The notes below the pieces were generated by a model, which was not told the origin of the DNA, did no database searches, and worked only from the letters and a program-made list of their open reading frames with translations. A program made the position numbers and the translations under genes. A stretch of DNA of 64,000 nucleotides from PALSA-612 sp963791225 (lineage in GTDB: Bacteria > Actinomycetota > Thermoleophilia > Gaiellales > Gaiellaceae), in assembly GCA_963791225.1 (NCBI GenBank), contig CAWBRV010000002.1, positions 1-64,000 on the forward strand. Direction: 5' to 3'. Positions 31,738 to 41,047 of the stretch are shown here, piece after piece. The first letter of the stretch is position 1; each line of letters starts with the position of its first letter.

Positions 31738-31870
31738 TGCTCGTGTTCACGATCCAGGGCGCGTGCCGCACGAGGGCGTTTTCCCTGCTCAGAAACGTGA
31801 TCCCACGACCGCCGGGAAATGGCCGCGGTGGAACGGCGTGTCTACACTGCGCGCGAGAGTCTCGACGCTG

Positions 31871-34800
31871 ATGCCCTCTTTCCGAGACCGCCGACTCCAT
31901 CTCGACCGACTCGTCCTCGGCGTGTGTACGGCGTTCGTTGCCGCCGGGATCGCCACCGGGATCGGGCTCGCCCTCGACCTGCAGACCAAGCCCGGCGCAC
32001 AGGTCGTCTACGTCGTGTTCGCAGCCGCGGCGGCCAGCGTCGCCGGCTTCGAGGCGGGGATCCTCGCCGGGCTGCTCGCCTTCCCTGCGTTCGTCTACTT
32101 CTTCCTCAACCGTCCCGAAGCTTTCGACGTCAAGACGTCGCAGAGCGTCTCGTTGATCGTGCTCGGGCTCGGTGTCGTGCTCGTCGTCTGGATCGTCTCG
32201 CGTGAGCAGCGGGCGCGTGCGCTCTCGGCAGGCGCGCAGAAGCTCAGCGACGCGCTCGACCAGGCCGGGATGGGTATGTGGGAGTGGGACGTCGAGCGTG
32301 ACCGCGTCCGCTGGTCGGACGACGCTCGCGGCCGCTACGGGCTGGGACGGCTGCGGCGCGTCGAGACCTTCGACCATCTGGTCGAGCGGATCCATCCGGA
32401 CGACCGCGAACGCTTCCGGGCCGCCGTGACCGACGCGCTGGCGGCGAACACGGGCTTCGAGGTCGAGGTGCGAACGTCGCCGACGCCGAAGGGCTGGCGC
32501 TGGATCCAGCTCCAGGGAAGCGTCCCGAGGGGGGTGCGCGGCCTCCGCGGCCAGCGCGTGTCCGGCCTGACGCGGGACGTGACCGCACGCCGCCGCAGTG
32601 AGGAGCGTGAGCGCATTCTCGGCGGGCTCACTCGTGCGCTCGCGGTCACGCCCGACTACGAGGGAATGCTCTCCGAGCTCGGGCGCCTGGCCGTTCCCGA
32701 GCTCGGCGACTGGTGCTGGATCGACGTGATCGAGAGCGACGGCAGCATCCGCAACGTCGTCACGCAGCACAGCGACCCGACGAAGGGCGAGCTGGCCCGT
32801 GAGCTTCGCCGCCGCTTCCCCGTCTCGGGCGACGACCCCTACGGCGCCGCGGCCGTGCTCGCGAGCGGTCGGTCGCAGCTTTACCCGGAGATCTCCGAGC
32901 AGCTGCTCGCGGAGGCGACCCGGAGCAGCGAGGAGCTCGACCTCTACCGGCGGCTCGATCCCTGTTCTGCCATCGTCGCGCCGCTACAGGCCCGCGGGCA
33001 CACGATCGGCGCGCTCACGCTGATCGCAGCCGAGGCGCCTCGGCGTTACGACGAGGACGATCTCGAGTTCGTCGAGGAGTTCGCGCAGCTCGCCGCGCTG
33101 ATGATCGACAACGCGCGGCTTCACGGCGACGAGCAGCAGGCGCGCGAGGAGGCGGAGGGAGCGGCGCTCCGCATGGAGCGGCTGCAGTCCCTGACCGCGC
33201 GGCTGTCCGCTGCTGTCTCGCCGGAGGAGGTGGCGCAGATCATCGTCGACGAGAGCCGCGACGTGCTCGGCGCGCGTGCCGGCTGGGTCAGCGTGCTGGA
33301 CGAGGACGGGGAGGAGTTGCGCCTGCTCGCCGCGAGCGGCTACCGCGAGGACTTTGCCCAGAAGTACCGGCGCATCCCGTTGAACGCGGGCCTGGCGGTG
33401 TCCGAGTCGGTGCGCCTGGGCGAGCCGACGTGGGTCGAATCGATGGAGGTGGCCACCGACCGCTTCCCGGAGTTCGCCGAGGCGGTTCAGGCGACGGGCG
33501 GCGAGGCACTCGCCGCCGTTCCGCTCGTGTCCGCCGAGCGTGCCTTCGGCTTCCTCGCGCTCCGTTTCGACGGTCCGCGGCCGTTCAGTGCCGAACAGAA
33601 GGCGCTGATCTCGTCGTTCGTCGGTCAGTGCAGCCAGTCGCTCGAGCGCGCTCAGCTCTACGAGCGCGAACGCGAGGCCCGCTCGGCCGCCGAGCAGCAC
33701 CGCGGCGAGCTGCAGTTCCTGAGCGAGGTCTCGCAGACGCTCGCCGGGACCCTCGAGGTCGAAGAGCTGCTCGACGCCTTGCTGTCGATCACCGTGCCGC
33801 GTCTGGCCGACGCGGTCAGTTTCTTCCTGCTCGAGGAGGGGCACTACCTTCGCCGCGCGGCGTCCGTGAACGTCGACCCGGCGAAGACGAAGCTGATGCG
33901 CGAACTGCGCGGCGTGCGAATCGATCTCGATGCCGAGCCGGACGGGGCGCTCTCTCGGGTCGTGCGGACGCGGCAACCGGTCGCGATCCAGCGCCTCGAC
34001 GCGGCGCTCCTGGACGCGCTGGCGCTCGACGAGACGCAGCTGCGCACGCTCGAGTCGCTCGGCATGCGCGCCTGGCACGCGCTGCCGCTCGTCGCGCACG
34101 GCCAGGCAACCGGCGTGCTCACGCTGGCGACGACGGGCGACCGGGCCTTCTCGGAGCGCGACCTCGATCTCGCCCGCGAGTTTGCAAGCCGCGCCGCCCT
34201 CGCGCTCACGAACGCGTACGACTACGACCGCGAGCGCCAGGCGCGTGCGTCCGCCGAGCGTGCGTCCGAGCGGCTCGGCCATCTGCACCGCATCACGGCC
34301 GCGCTCGCGCAGGCAGTGACGACGGACGAGGTCGCGCGTGCGATCGCGGTCGAGGGCGGAGCCGCCTTCGGCGCCGACGCGGCGGCGACGCAGCTCTTGA
34401 CCGAGGACGGCTCGGCGCTCGAGCTCGCTACCGCGACGGGCCATCTCTCCGAGCTCCTCGGCCGCTACGGCCGGCTCTCCACCGACCAGGAGGTGCCGGC
34501 GGTCCAGGCGATCCGCTCGGCGAAGGTGCTCTGGTTCGAGTCGGCCGACGAGCTCGCCACCCGCTACCCGGACCACGCGCAGGTGCGCGAGGGGCTCGAG
34601 GCGGTCGGCTTCGTGCCGCTCATAGGCCGCGAGCGGCCGCTCGGTCTCCTGACGGTGAGCTTCGACCGGCCGCGCGAGCTGAACCAGGAGGACCGGGCGC
34701 TGATCGACGTGCTGCTGCAGCAGTGCGGACAGGCGCTCGAGCGCGCCCGGCTCTACGAGCGTGAGCAGGACGCGCGGCGACGGGCCGAGGACGCGAGCCT

Positions 34801-36379
34801 GCGGCTCGACCACCTGCAGACGATCGTCGAAGCGGGCCTGTCGGCGGCGTCCGTCGACGACTTCCTGCGCGAGCTGCTCACGCACCTCCGCACCATCCTC
34901 CATGCCGACCGGGCGGCGGTCCTGACGCTGGACGAGGAGGCGGGTGTCCTGCAGATTCGGGCGGCCGCGGGCCTCGGCTTCGAGATCGAGCGGGCAGTTC
35001 GCGTTCCGCTCGGCCACGGCATCGCCGGCCGGATCGCGGTCACGGGGGAGCCGAGGATCGTCTCCGACCTGACGAAGGTGGACGTGGTCAGCGATTACCT
35101 GCGCGAGTCGGGGGGCTCGCTGATCGGCGTGCCGCTGACCGTCAAGGGCCGCGTGCTCGGCGTCATGCACGTCAGCAGCCTGACCGTCGACGCGTTTACC
35201 AAGGACGATCTCGAGCTGCTCGTCCTCGCGTCCGACCGGGCCGCGCTCGCCTTCGAGCGGATGATGATGTACGAGCGCGAGCACGAGATCGCAGTCACCC
35301 TCCAGCAAAGCGTGCTGCCGGGGCAGCTGCCCGAGATCGACCGGCTCGACGTCGCCGTCCGCTATCTCCCGGGTCGCAACGAGCTCGAGGTCGGCGGCGA
35401 CTGGTACGACGTGATCGAGCTCGGCAGGAACCGCGTCGGGGTGGTCGTCGGCGATGTCGTCGGCAAGGGCGTGATCGCGGCGGCCGCGATGGCGCAGCTT
35501 CGGAACGCCCTTCGCGTGTACGCGCTCGACGGGCTCAAGCCGAGCTCCGTCCTGAGCCGGCTCGCCGAGCTGGCACGGACGGTCGGCGCCCCGTTCGCGA
35601 CCGTCGCCTACATGGTGATCGACACCGAGCGCGGCACGTGCCGTTACGCGAGCGCGGGCCACCCACCGCCCCTCCACCTGCGGCCGGGCTGGCCCGCCGT
35701 GTACCTCGAGGGCGGTCGTACGACCCCGATCGGCATCGGTCTCGACACGCGCGGCCGGCAGGCCTCCGTCGAGCTCCAGCCCGGGGACCTGCTGCTCCTG
35801 TACACGGACGGGCTCGTCGAGAGCCGCACGATGACACTGAACGAGGGGATGGACCGGCTGTGCGAGGCCGTCGAGACCGGGCCCGAGTCGCTGGATGGGA
35901 TGCTCGACTACGTCGGCGAGCAACTCGCGGTCGACACGCGGCAGGACGACGTTGCGCTGGTGGCGATTCGCTGGCTGCCGGCGCCGAGCCTGGCGCTGCG
36001 GCTCGCGTCCGACCCTTCCTCACTCGCCGAGATGCGCCGCGAGCTGCGGACATGGCTGGGCGGCGGCGGGGTCGAGGCCGAGGAGGCGAACGACATCCTC
36101 GTCGCCTGCTCCGAGGCGTGCGCCAACGCGATCGTTCACGCCGTCGACCCGGCGGCCGCCGAGTTCGAGCTGAGCGGCACGCGGTCCGACGGCGAGATCT
36201 CCGTCGTCATCCGGGACTTCGGCCGCTGGCGCGAGCCCGACCCGGCGCGAGACAGCGGCGGCTACGGCCTCAAGCTGATGGAGGCGCTGATGGACGACGT
36301 CCAGGTGTCGACGCAGGAGGACGGCACCGAGGTCCGACTCCGCCGGCGACTGCACCCGATATCGCGCAACGGCCGCTGA
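31871..36379 (+). CDS. Multi-sensor SpoIIE phosphatase: membrane domain, PAS, five GAF, PP2C, HATPase
   Basis: 1502 residues. About 12-115: four helices like the KdpD-type DUF4118 sensor domain. About 130-235: PAS (GMGMWEWDVERDRVRWSDDA). Five GAF domains follow at roughly 250-415, 440-600, 615-790, 800-965 and 980-1137, separated by short coiled linkers ending in YERE. About 1140-1367: SpoIIE/RsbU PP2C phosphatase (LEVGGDWYDVIELG, VVGDVVGKGVIAAAAMAQLR, YASAGHPPP, DDVALVAI). About 1375-1495: RsbW-like ATPase with N-box SEACANAIVHAV. It should dephosphorylate STAS antagonists in response to several signals and so activate the nearby sigma factor, while the terminal kinase-like domain may oppose it. 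ATG at 31871 starts at the membrane domain. Confidence 0.9.
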   Translation: MPSFRDRRLHLDRLVLGVCTAFVAAGIATGIGLALDLQTKPGAQVVYVVFAAAAASVAGFEAGILAGLLAFPAFVYFFLNRPEAFDVKTSQSVSLIVLGLGVVLVVWIVSREQRARALSAGAQKLSDALDQAGMGMWEWDVERDRVRWSDDARGRYGLGRLRRVETFDHLVERIHPDDRERFRAAVTDALAANTGFEVEVRTSPTPKGWRWIQLQGSVPRGVRGLRGQRVSGLTRDVTARRRSEERERILGGLTRALAVTPDYEGMLSELGRLAVPELGDWCWIDVIESDGSIRNVVTQHSDPTKGELARELRRRFPVSGDDPYGAAAVLASGRSQLYPEISEQLLAEATRSSEELDLYRRLDPCSAIVAPLQARGHTIGALTLIAAEAPRRYDEDDLEFVEEFAQLAALMIDNARLHGDEQQAREEAEGAALRMERLQSLTARLSAAVSPEEVAQIIVDESRDVLGARAGWVSVLDEDGEELRLLAASGYREDFAQKYRRIPLNAGLAVSESVRLGEPTWVESMEVATDRFPEFAEAVQATGGEALAAVPLVSAERAFGFLALRFDGPRPFSAEQKALISSFVGQCSQSLERAQLYEREREARSAAEQHRGELQFLSEVSQTLAGTLEVEELLDALLSITVPRLADAVSFFLLEEGHYLRRAASVNVDPAKTKLMRELRGVRIDLDAEPDGALSRVVRTRQPVAIQRLDAALLDALALDETQLRTLESLGMRAWHALPLVAHGQATGVLTLATTGDRAFSERDLDLAREFASRAALALTNAYDYDRERQARASAERASERLGHLHRITAALAQAVTTDEVARAIAVEGGAAFGADAAATQLLTEDGSALELATATGHLSELLGRYGRLSTDQEVPAVQAIRSAKVLWFESADELATRYPDHAQVREGLEAVGFVPLIGRERPLGLLTVSFDRPRELNQEDRALIDVLLQQCGQALERARLYEREQDARRRAEDASLRLDHLQTIVEAGLSAASVDDFLRELLTHLRTILHADRAAVLTLDEEAGVLQIRAAAGLGFEIERAVRVPLGHGIAGRIAVTGEPRIVSDLTKVDVVSDYLRESGGSLIGVPLTVKGRVLGVMHVSSLTVDAFTKDDLELLVLASDRAALAFERMMMYEREHEIAVTLQQSVLPGQLPEIDRLDVAVRYLPGRNELEVGGDWYDVIELGRNRVGVVVGDVVGKGVIAAAAMAQLRNALRVYALDGLKPSSVLSRLAELARTVGAPFATVAYMVIDTERGTCRYASAGHPPPLHLRPGWPAVYLEGGRTTPIGIGLDTRGRQASVELQPGDLLLLYTDGLVESRTMTLNEGMDRLCEAVETGPESLDGMLDYVGEQLAVDTRQDDVALVAIRWLPAPSLALRLASDPSSLAEMRRELRTWLGGGGVEAEEANDILVACSEACANAIVHAVDPAAAEFELSGTRSDGEISVVIRDFGRWREPDPARDSGGYGLKLMEALMDDVQVSTQEDGTEVRLRRRLHPISRNGR

Positions 36380-36385
36380 AGCCGG

Positions 36386-36553
36386 CTACATGCAGCCGCA
36401 GCGCCGGCCGGCGCGGACGTACCGTCCACACGACGGACACAGGCGGAGCCACGAGCGGTCGAGCATGCCTCTGGACACGCCCAGGACGATCATCGCGGCG
36501 AGGACGCACGTGGAGGTCGCGAGGGCGGGCAGTTCTGACGCCGGCAGGGGCAT
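36386..36553 (-). CDS. Small membrane protein with C-terminal zinc ribbon (55 residues)
   Basis: A complete 55-codon frame below usual size limits. Residues 8-28 are hydrophobic (one membrane helix, ending in AAMIVLGVSRG); residues 35-54 read SWLRLCPSCGRYVRAGRRCG and Cys, i.e. C-x-x-C then C-x-C, a zinc-binding ribbon. The stop lies seven bases from the convergent stop of the phosphatase gene. No clear ribosome site is visible before the ATG at 36553. The ordered helix-plus-ribbon layout makes a chance frame unlikely. Function unknown. Confidence 0.6.
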   Translation of the reverse strand: MPLPASELPALATSTCVLAAMIVLGVSRGMLDRSWLRLCPSCGRYVRAGRRCGCM

Positions 36554-36661
36554 ATGCTTGTTCCAGTCGCACGTGTCGAGGTTTCTGAAACACGCGCGGG
36601 CGTTTCGACGCGCCGGGGAACGGAAACAGGGGATGGCGGTGACGAAAGCGAGGCCGGGGTG

Positions 36662-38152
36662 ATGAGCCTCCGTCCAGGCCGGGCGGCCCGGCTCGCAGAC
36701 GGTGGGCTTGCCGATCCGTCGGGGCCGGAGATCGGGTTGCCCGGCGAGCCGCCGCCGTTGCCGATCGTGACAGTCGCGAACCGCCTCCCGGTCGTGAAGA
36801 CGCGCAGCGGCTGGCGGACCGCCGACGGCGGACTCGTGACGGCGCTACGCCCGGTGCTCGAATCCCGGCCCGGCTCCTGGATCGGCTGGGACGGCGGCAC
36901 ACCCGGAGCCCCGCACACGCTCCCCGAACTCGCCACCACCCGGCTCGTGCCGGTGTCGCTCCGCAAGTCCGAGGTCGAGGGCTACTACCACGGCTTCTCC
37001 AACCGGACGCTCTGGCCGCTCTTCCACGGCCTCGCCGACCGCGTCGTCATCGACCGGCGCTGGTGGCACGACTACACCGGTGCGAACGAGCGGTTCGCCG
37101 AGCGGGCGCTCGAGGCGACGACGCCGGACTCGCTGCTGTGGGTCCACGACTACCAGCTCGTCTGCGTGCCGGCGCTCATGCGGCGGGCGGGCGTAACGCG
37201 GCCGATCGGCTTCTTCCTGCACATCCCGTTCCCGGCGCCCGAGCTGTTCGCCCGGCTCCCGTGGCGGCAGCACCTGATCGACGGGATGCTCGGCGCCGAC
37301 GCGATCGGTTTCCAGACCGAGGAGTTCCGCCAGAACTTCGTGCGCACGTGCCTGCGCCTGAACGACGACGTGATTGCGGACGGCGCGCGGTTGCGGCTCC
37401 CCGACGGGCGCGTCGTGCTGACGACGACGCATCCGATCTCGATCGACGCCGAGGGTCTCCGCGCACTCGCGCGGAGCGATCAGATCACGAGGGCGATCGC
37501 CCGCCTCCGCACGCAGTTCGCGAACCGCCGAGTGCTCGTCGGCGTCGACCGGCTCGACTACACGAAGGGGATCGTCGAGCGTCTGCGGGCGATCGAGCTC
37601 CTGCTCGAGCGCCGTCCCGACCTTCGCAGCCGGATCACTGTGCTGCAGATCGCGGTGCCGAGCCGCGGCGACATCCGCGAGTACCGGGAGCTCCGCGGCG
37701 AGGTCGAGCAGGTGGTCGGTCGCATCAACGGCCGCTTCACGTCGCCCGGCGAGGACGTGCCCGTCCACTATCTGTACCGCGGGATCACCCAGACGCGGCT
37801 GCTGTCCCACTACGGGGTTGCGGACGTCTGTCTTGTGACGCCGCTCCGCGACGGGATGAACCTCGTCAGCAAGGAGTTCGTGATCGCCCAGGACGCGGTC
37901 GGCGGCGCGGGCGTGCTGCTGCTCAGCGAGTTCGCCGGCGCGGCCGAGGAGCTCCGCGAGGCGCTGCCGTGCAACCCTTTCGACGTCGAGGGGCTGTCGG
38001 GGTCGATCGAGCTGGCCCTGGAGCTCGAGGAGGACGACCGTCGCTACCGGATCGACCGGCTCGCGCGACGCATCGACCGCCACGACGTCTTTGCCTGGCT
38101 CGACAAGGAGGTCGGGGCGCTCGAGGCGCTCGCGCCTGAGCGCAGAGGCTGA
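36662..38152 (+). CDS. otsA: Alpha,alpha-trehalose-phosphate synthase (GT20)
   Basis: 496 residues. GT20 motifs: VTVANRLPV, LLWVHDYQLVCVPALMRR, IGFFLHIPFPAPELF, VGVDRLDYTKGIVERL, VTPLRDGMNLVSKEFV. It makes trehalose-6-phosphate from UDP- or GDP-glucose and glucose-6-phosphate in the cytoplasm. ATG at 36662 is preferred over the longer open frame because conserved sequence begins about 35 residues on. No trehalose-phosphatase gene lies in the window. Trehalose synthesis is often a stress-sigma target and the gene is next to the sigma region, but no GTTT/GGGTA site was found before it. Confidence 0.92.
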   Translation: MSLRPGRAARLADGGLADPSGPEIGLPGEPPPLPIVTVANRLPVVKTRSGWRTADGGLVTALRPVLESRPGSWIGWDGGTPGAPHTLPELATTRLVPVSLRKSEVEGYYHGFSNRTLWPLFHGLADRVVIDRRWWHDYTGANERFAERALEATTPDSLLWVHDYQLVCVPALMRRAGVTRPIGFFLHIPFPAPELFARLPWRQHLIDGMLGADAIGFQTEEFRQNFVRTCLRLNDDVIADGARLRLPDGRVVLTTTHPISIDAEGLRALARSDQITRAIARLRTQFANRRVLVGVDRLDYTKGIVERLRAIELLLERRPDLRSRITVLQIAVPSRGDIREYRELRGEVEQVVGRINGRFTSPGEDVPVHYLYRGITQTRLLSHYGVADVCLVTPLRDGMNLVSKEFVIAQDAVGGAGVLLLSEFAGAAEELREALPCNPFDVEGLSGSIELALELEEDDRRYRIDRLARRIDRHDVFAWLDKEVGALEALAPERRG

Positions 38153-38155
38153 CGG

Positions 38156-40072
38156 TCACCTCGCCAGGCCAGCCGCGGCAAGCGACCTGTCGATCACGGT
38201 TCGGGCCACGATCGGAGCCGAGGCCGCCCCGTAGTGCGTTCCGTCGGGCCTCGCCGGTCCACCGCCCGGAAGCCGGTCGTTGCAGGGGCTGGCCGTGTCG
38301 TGGCAGACCAGCTTCTGGATGCTGATCGAGCGGACATGTCCCGAGCGGTGCGAGGCGAGGAACGCGTTCCATACGTCCTGTGCGGAGGTGTCCTGGACGA
38401 GCCGGGCGAGGAACGGGCCGCACGAGGACGGCCTGCACCTGGTCGTGACACCGAGCCCGGTTCGTTCGATCTGAACTGCGACCAGGGTCGCCCCGCTGCG
38501 TGTGAGCGCGGCCGAGCGCCGCGCGAAAGCCCGTCGTTGCAGCGACCAGTAGGCCGGCGAGCCGAAGGCGACGGGCCTGCCGTGCGTATCCACGCGATCA
38601 GCGAGCTCATAGCGGCTCCACCAGAGGACGAGCGCCGGTCGGTACGCGGCGACGGCCGCGTCCTGTCGTGCCGGCACGTCTGTCGCGCACTGCGTTCCCG
38701 GCCCCCACGGCTTGCCCCGTGAATCGACGAGCGCGACGCCGGTGGCCGGGCAGCTCCCCCGCGTGGCCGAGATGACGACGTAGCCGTGCCTCGCGGCGGC
38801 GCTCGCCAGCTCCGGTGCCAGACGTTGTGGAACCGAGTCGCCAACGAGGACGATCGTCTTCGTCGTCCGCCCCAGCGCCGCCCCGGCGTAGGGCACGACC
38901 GCGGTGCGATCCGCGAAGAAGAGCGCGGCCAGTGTCGCCGCGAGCACGACCGCGGTCCGCCGGGGGGCGAGAAACCGCGCGATCTGTCCGTAGCGCACCG
39001 GCGATTCGACGAACCGGTGGGATGCAGCCGCGAGGGCGACGGTGGCGACGGTGAGGACCCCCGCGTGCAAGGGCGCGCCGAGCCGCGTCAGGTCCCACCA
39101 GCCGCCCTGCCGCGTCCACACCCAGAGCGGCCAGTGCCAGAGGTAGATGCCGTAGGACAGCCGCCCGAGGTACGCGACCGGTGCTACCGCGAGCACCCGG
39201 ACCGGTGCGCTTCGCGACACGGTGACCGCGGCGATGAGCGCCGCCGTGCTCGCCGTCACCAGGACGGCGCCGCCGTGTGCGTACGCGGCCGTGGCGCCGC
39301 CGGGGCCCCCGAGCGACACGAAGCCCCAGGCCAGGCCGGCAACCCCCGCCGGTATCAGGAGCCCGTGCGACCGTTTGAGCGCCGCTCGCACCCGCGGCGA
39401 GGTGATCAGGACCGCGAGCAGGGCGCCGGCCAGCGGCTCGAAGATGCGGCTGTCGGTGCCGAGATAGGCGCGATCATGGCCGCTCGCCCACAGGCTGCCG
39501 AGCCTCCAGGCCGAGACCGCGAAACCGGTTCCGGCGAGGATTCCCACGACGACCAGCCGGCGCCGTCCCGTGAATGCGAGCCCCACGACCGCGAGCACGA
39601 CGGGCCACACGAGGTAGAACTGCTCTTCGACGCCGAGCGACCACATGTGCTCCAGGGGGCTGACGACGCCGTCGTTCGCGAAGTAGGTGCTCGTTGAGAT
39701 GAAGTGCCAGTTCGCGTAGTAGAAGAGCGTCGACGCGATGTCGCCCCGGAGGTGGTCGCGCGACACCGACGGGACGACGACGGCGCCCCAGACGAGCACG
39801 ACGACGATGACGGGCAGCAGGGCCGGCACCAGTCGCCTCGCCCGCCGCGTCCAGAACTCGGCGAGGCGCACGTTCCCCCGTTCGAGCTGTGACAACAGAA
39901 GCGACGTGATCAGGAAGCCGCTGAGCACGAAGAAGACGTCGACGCCCAGGAAGCCGGCGCGTGCCCCCGGCACCCCGAAGTGGAAGGCGAGCACCGCTGC
40001 GACCGCGACGAAGCGCAGTCCATCGAGTGCGTCGTTCCGTGGCGAAGTGTCCACGGCGCGGTGCCGGGACAC
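38156..40072 (-). CDS. Acyltransferase-3/SGNH fusion (OafA/YrhL-type) membrane protein
   Basis: 638 residues. Residues 10-380: acyltransferase family 3 with about ten helices (LDGLRFVAVAAVLAFHFGV, GFLGVDVFFVLSGFLITSLL, WSLGVEEQFYLVWPVVLAVV, YLGRLSYGIYLWHWPLWVW). After one last helix the C-terminus (about 400-638) is an SGNH hydrolase-like domain (IVLVGDSVPQRLAPEL; late DGTHYGAASAPIVARTVID with Asp/His). It should O-acylate a cell-surface glycan. GTG at 40072 directly follows the TAA of the ABC-type gene upstream. Confidence 0.88.
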   Translation of the reverse strand: MSRHRAVDTSPRNDALDGLRFVAVAAVLAFHFGVPGARAGFLGVDVFFVLSGFLITSLLLSQLERGNVRLAEFWTRRARRLVPALLPVIVVVLVWGAVVVPSVSRDHLRGDIASTLFYYANWHFISTSTYFANDGVVSPLEHMWSLGVEEQFYLVWPVVLAVVGLAFTGRRRLVVVGILAGTGFAVSAWRLGSLWASGHDRAYLGTDSRIFEPLAGALLAVLITSPRVRAALKRSHGLLIPAGVAGLAWGFVSLGGPGGATAAYAHGGAVLVTASTAALIAAVTVSRSAPVRVLAVAPVAYLGRLSYGIYLWHWPLWVWTRQGGWWDLTRLGAPLHAGVLTVATVALAAASHRFVESPVRYGQIARFLAPRRTAVVLAATLAALFFADRTAVVPYAGAALGRTTKTIVLVGDSVPQRLAPELASAAARHGYVVISATRGSCPATGVALVDSRGKPWGPGTQCATDVPARQDAAVAAYRPALVLWWSRYELADRVDTHGRPVAFGSPAYWSLQRRAFARRSAALTRSGATLVAVQIERTGLGVTTRCRPSSCGPFLARLVQDTSAQDVWNAFLASHRSGHVRSISIQKLVCHDTASPCNDRLPGGGPARPDGTHYGAASAPIVARTVIDRSLAAAGLAR

Positions 40073-41047
40073 TTAGGACGCCTCTCCGAACTGGGCCGCG
40101 TCGTGCCTCCGTGACCGGTCGCCGACGAGATCGAGGCAGCGCGCGATCGCGCCTCGAACCGACTGCATGCTCAGGCTGAGGTCGACGAGGCCGTCGAAGC
40201 CGTAGAAGGCGCGTGCGGAGAGCAGATAGAGCGTGAGCAGCGTCCCGGCCCGGTATGTCCCGACGTAGGCCGCGGCGACCACGACCACGATCGGTCCGAG
40301 CTTTGCGAGCGCGCCCGAGACGTGAAGGTTCGCGGCCTGGACCCAGCCGACGCGAACCTCCGCGTGCAACAGACGCTCGGCCGCTGCTGCGAACCGGGCT
40401 CGCCCCGGGGCGCCGCCGTCTGCGGCCAGCTCGCGGGTCAGGTCTCCGGTCAGCTCCTCGAGCTGCTCCTGCCGCTGCTGGCCGGCGCTCGCAGCCGGTT
40501 CCTGCATCCGCCTGGTCACCAGCCAGGTCGCCCCGAGCAAGGGAGCCACGACCGCGATCGCCCACGGCTCGAGCAGGCCCAGCGCGACGATTGCCGTCCC
40601 CAGCTCGACGACGAGCATCGATCCGGTGTCGAGGGCATAGACGGTGATCCGTTCGAACGTCTCGGTGTCGGACACGAACCGCGAGGGCAATCCCTCGACA
40701 TCCCCGCGCTCGGCGGGCGGCCGACGGGTAACTCCATCGAACATCTGTAGGCGCAGGTTCCGGTAGAGGCGTCCTGCGTTCCGCGAGTAGAAGCCATCCG
40801 AGCCGACGTATGCGAGTGCCTCGACGATGATCGCGCCGGCGAGGAGTGCGGCCCAGAGCGCGTCCTCCGGCTTGAGCCCATGCTTCTCGACCAGGTCGTT
40901 GATGAGATAGCCGAGCGTGATCGGCGGCACGAGGCCGGCGAGCGAGCCGAGCACGCTCAGCCCCACCATCGCCGTCAGACCCGCTCTGAGTGGGCGCAGC
41001 AACGACAGTACGCGTTTCCACGGAATCGCTTCGGGCGATCCAGGCAT
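40073..41047 (-). CDS. ABC transporter membrane domain without ATPase domain
   Basis: 324 residues; ATG at 41047 follows GGAGGACCG. Type-1 exporter membrane domain: LLRPLRAGLTAMVGLSVLGSLAGLVPPITLGYLIND, RNAGRLYRNLRLQMFDGVTRRPPAERGDVEGLPSRFVSDTETFERIT, and four further helices. In complete half-transporters an ATPase of ~230 residues follows; here the frame ends about 15 residues after the last coupling segment, with no Walker motifs. It may be a decayed exporter or may pair with an unlinked ATPase. Adjacent to the acyltransferase gene. Confidence 0.8.
   Translation of the reverse strand: MPGSPEAIPWKRVLSLLRPLRAGLTAMVGLSVLGSLAGLVPPITLGYLINDLVEKHGLKPEDALWAALLAGAIIVEALAYVGSDGFYSRNAGRLYRNLRLQMFDGVTRRPPAERGDVEGLPSRFVSDTETFERITVYALDTGSMLVVELGTAIVALGLLEPWAIAVVAPLLGATWLVTRRMQEPAASAGQQRQEQLEELTGDLTRELAADGGAPGRARFAAAAERLLHAEVRVGWVQAANLHVSGALAKLGPIVVVVAAAYVGTYRAGTLLTLYLLSARAFYGFDGLVDLSLSMQSVRGAIARCLDLVGDRSRRHDAAQFGEAS

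Larger units (their letters stand above)
31571..31870 (+). other. 300-base gap: promoter candidate, hairpin repeat and leader
   Basis: Holds a GTTT-N16-GGGTA site at its left end, a G/C-rich hairpin repeat at 31714-31737, and a TACACT -10-like hexamer at 31846-31851, 19 bases before the ATG of the phosphatase gene. The frame of that gene is open back to 31673, but the sequence there does not look like protein of this family. No separate gene seen. Confidence 0.5.

Noticed and set aside
32984..35923. 979-codon open frame on minus opposite the SpoIIE phosphatase gene
   Set aside because: Its composition is the mirror of a GC-rich coding strand and it has no domain pattern, while the plus frame has clear GAF and PP2C motifs.
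36570..36610. GTTTC-rich stretch before otsA as a stress-sigma promoter
   Set aside because: GTTT boxes are present but no GGGTA lies at a suitable distance.
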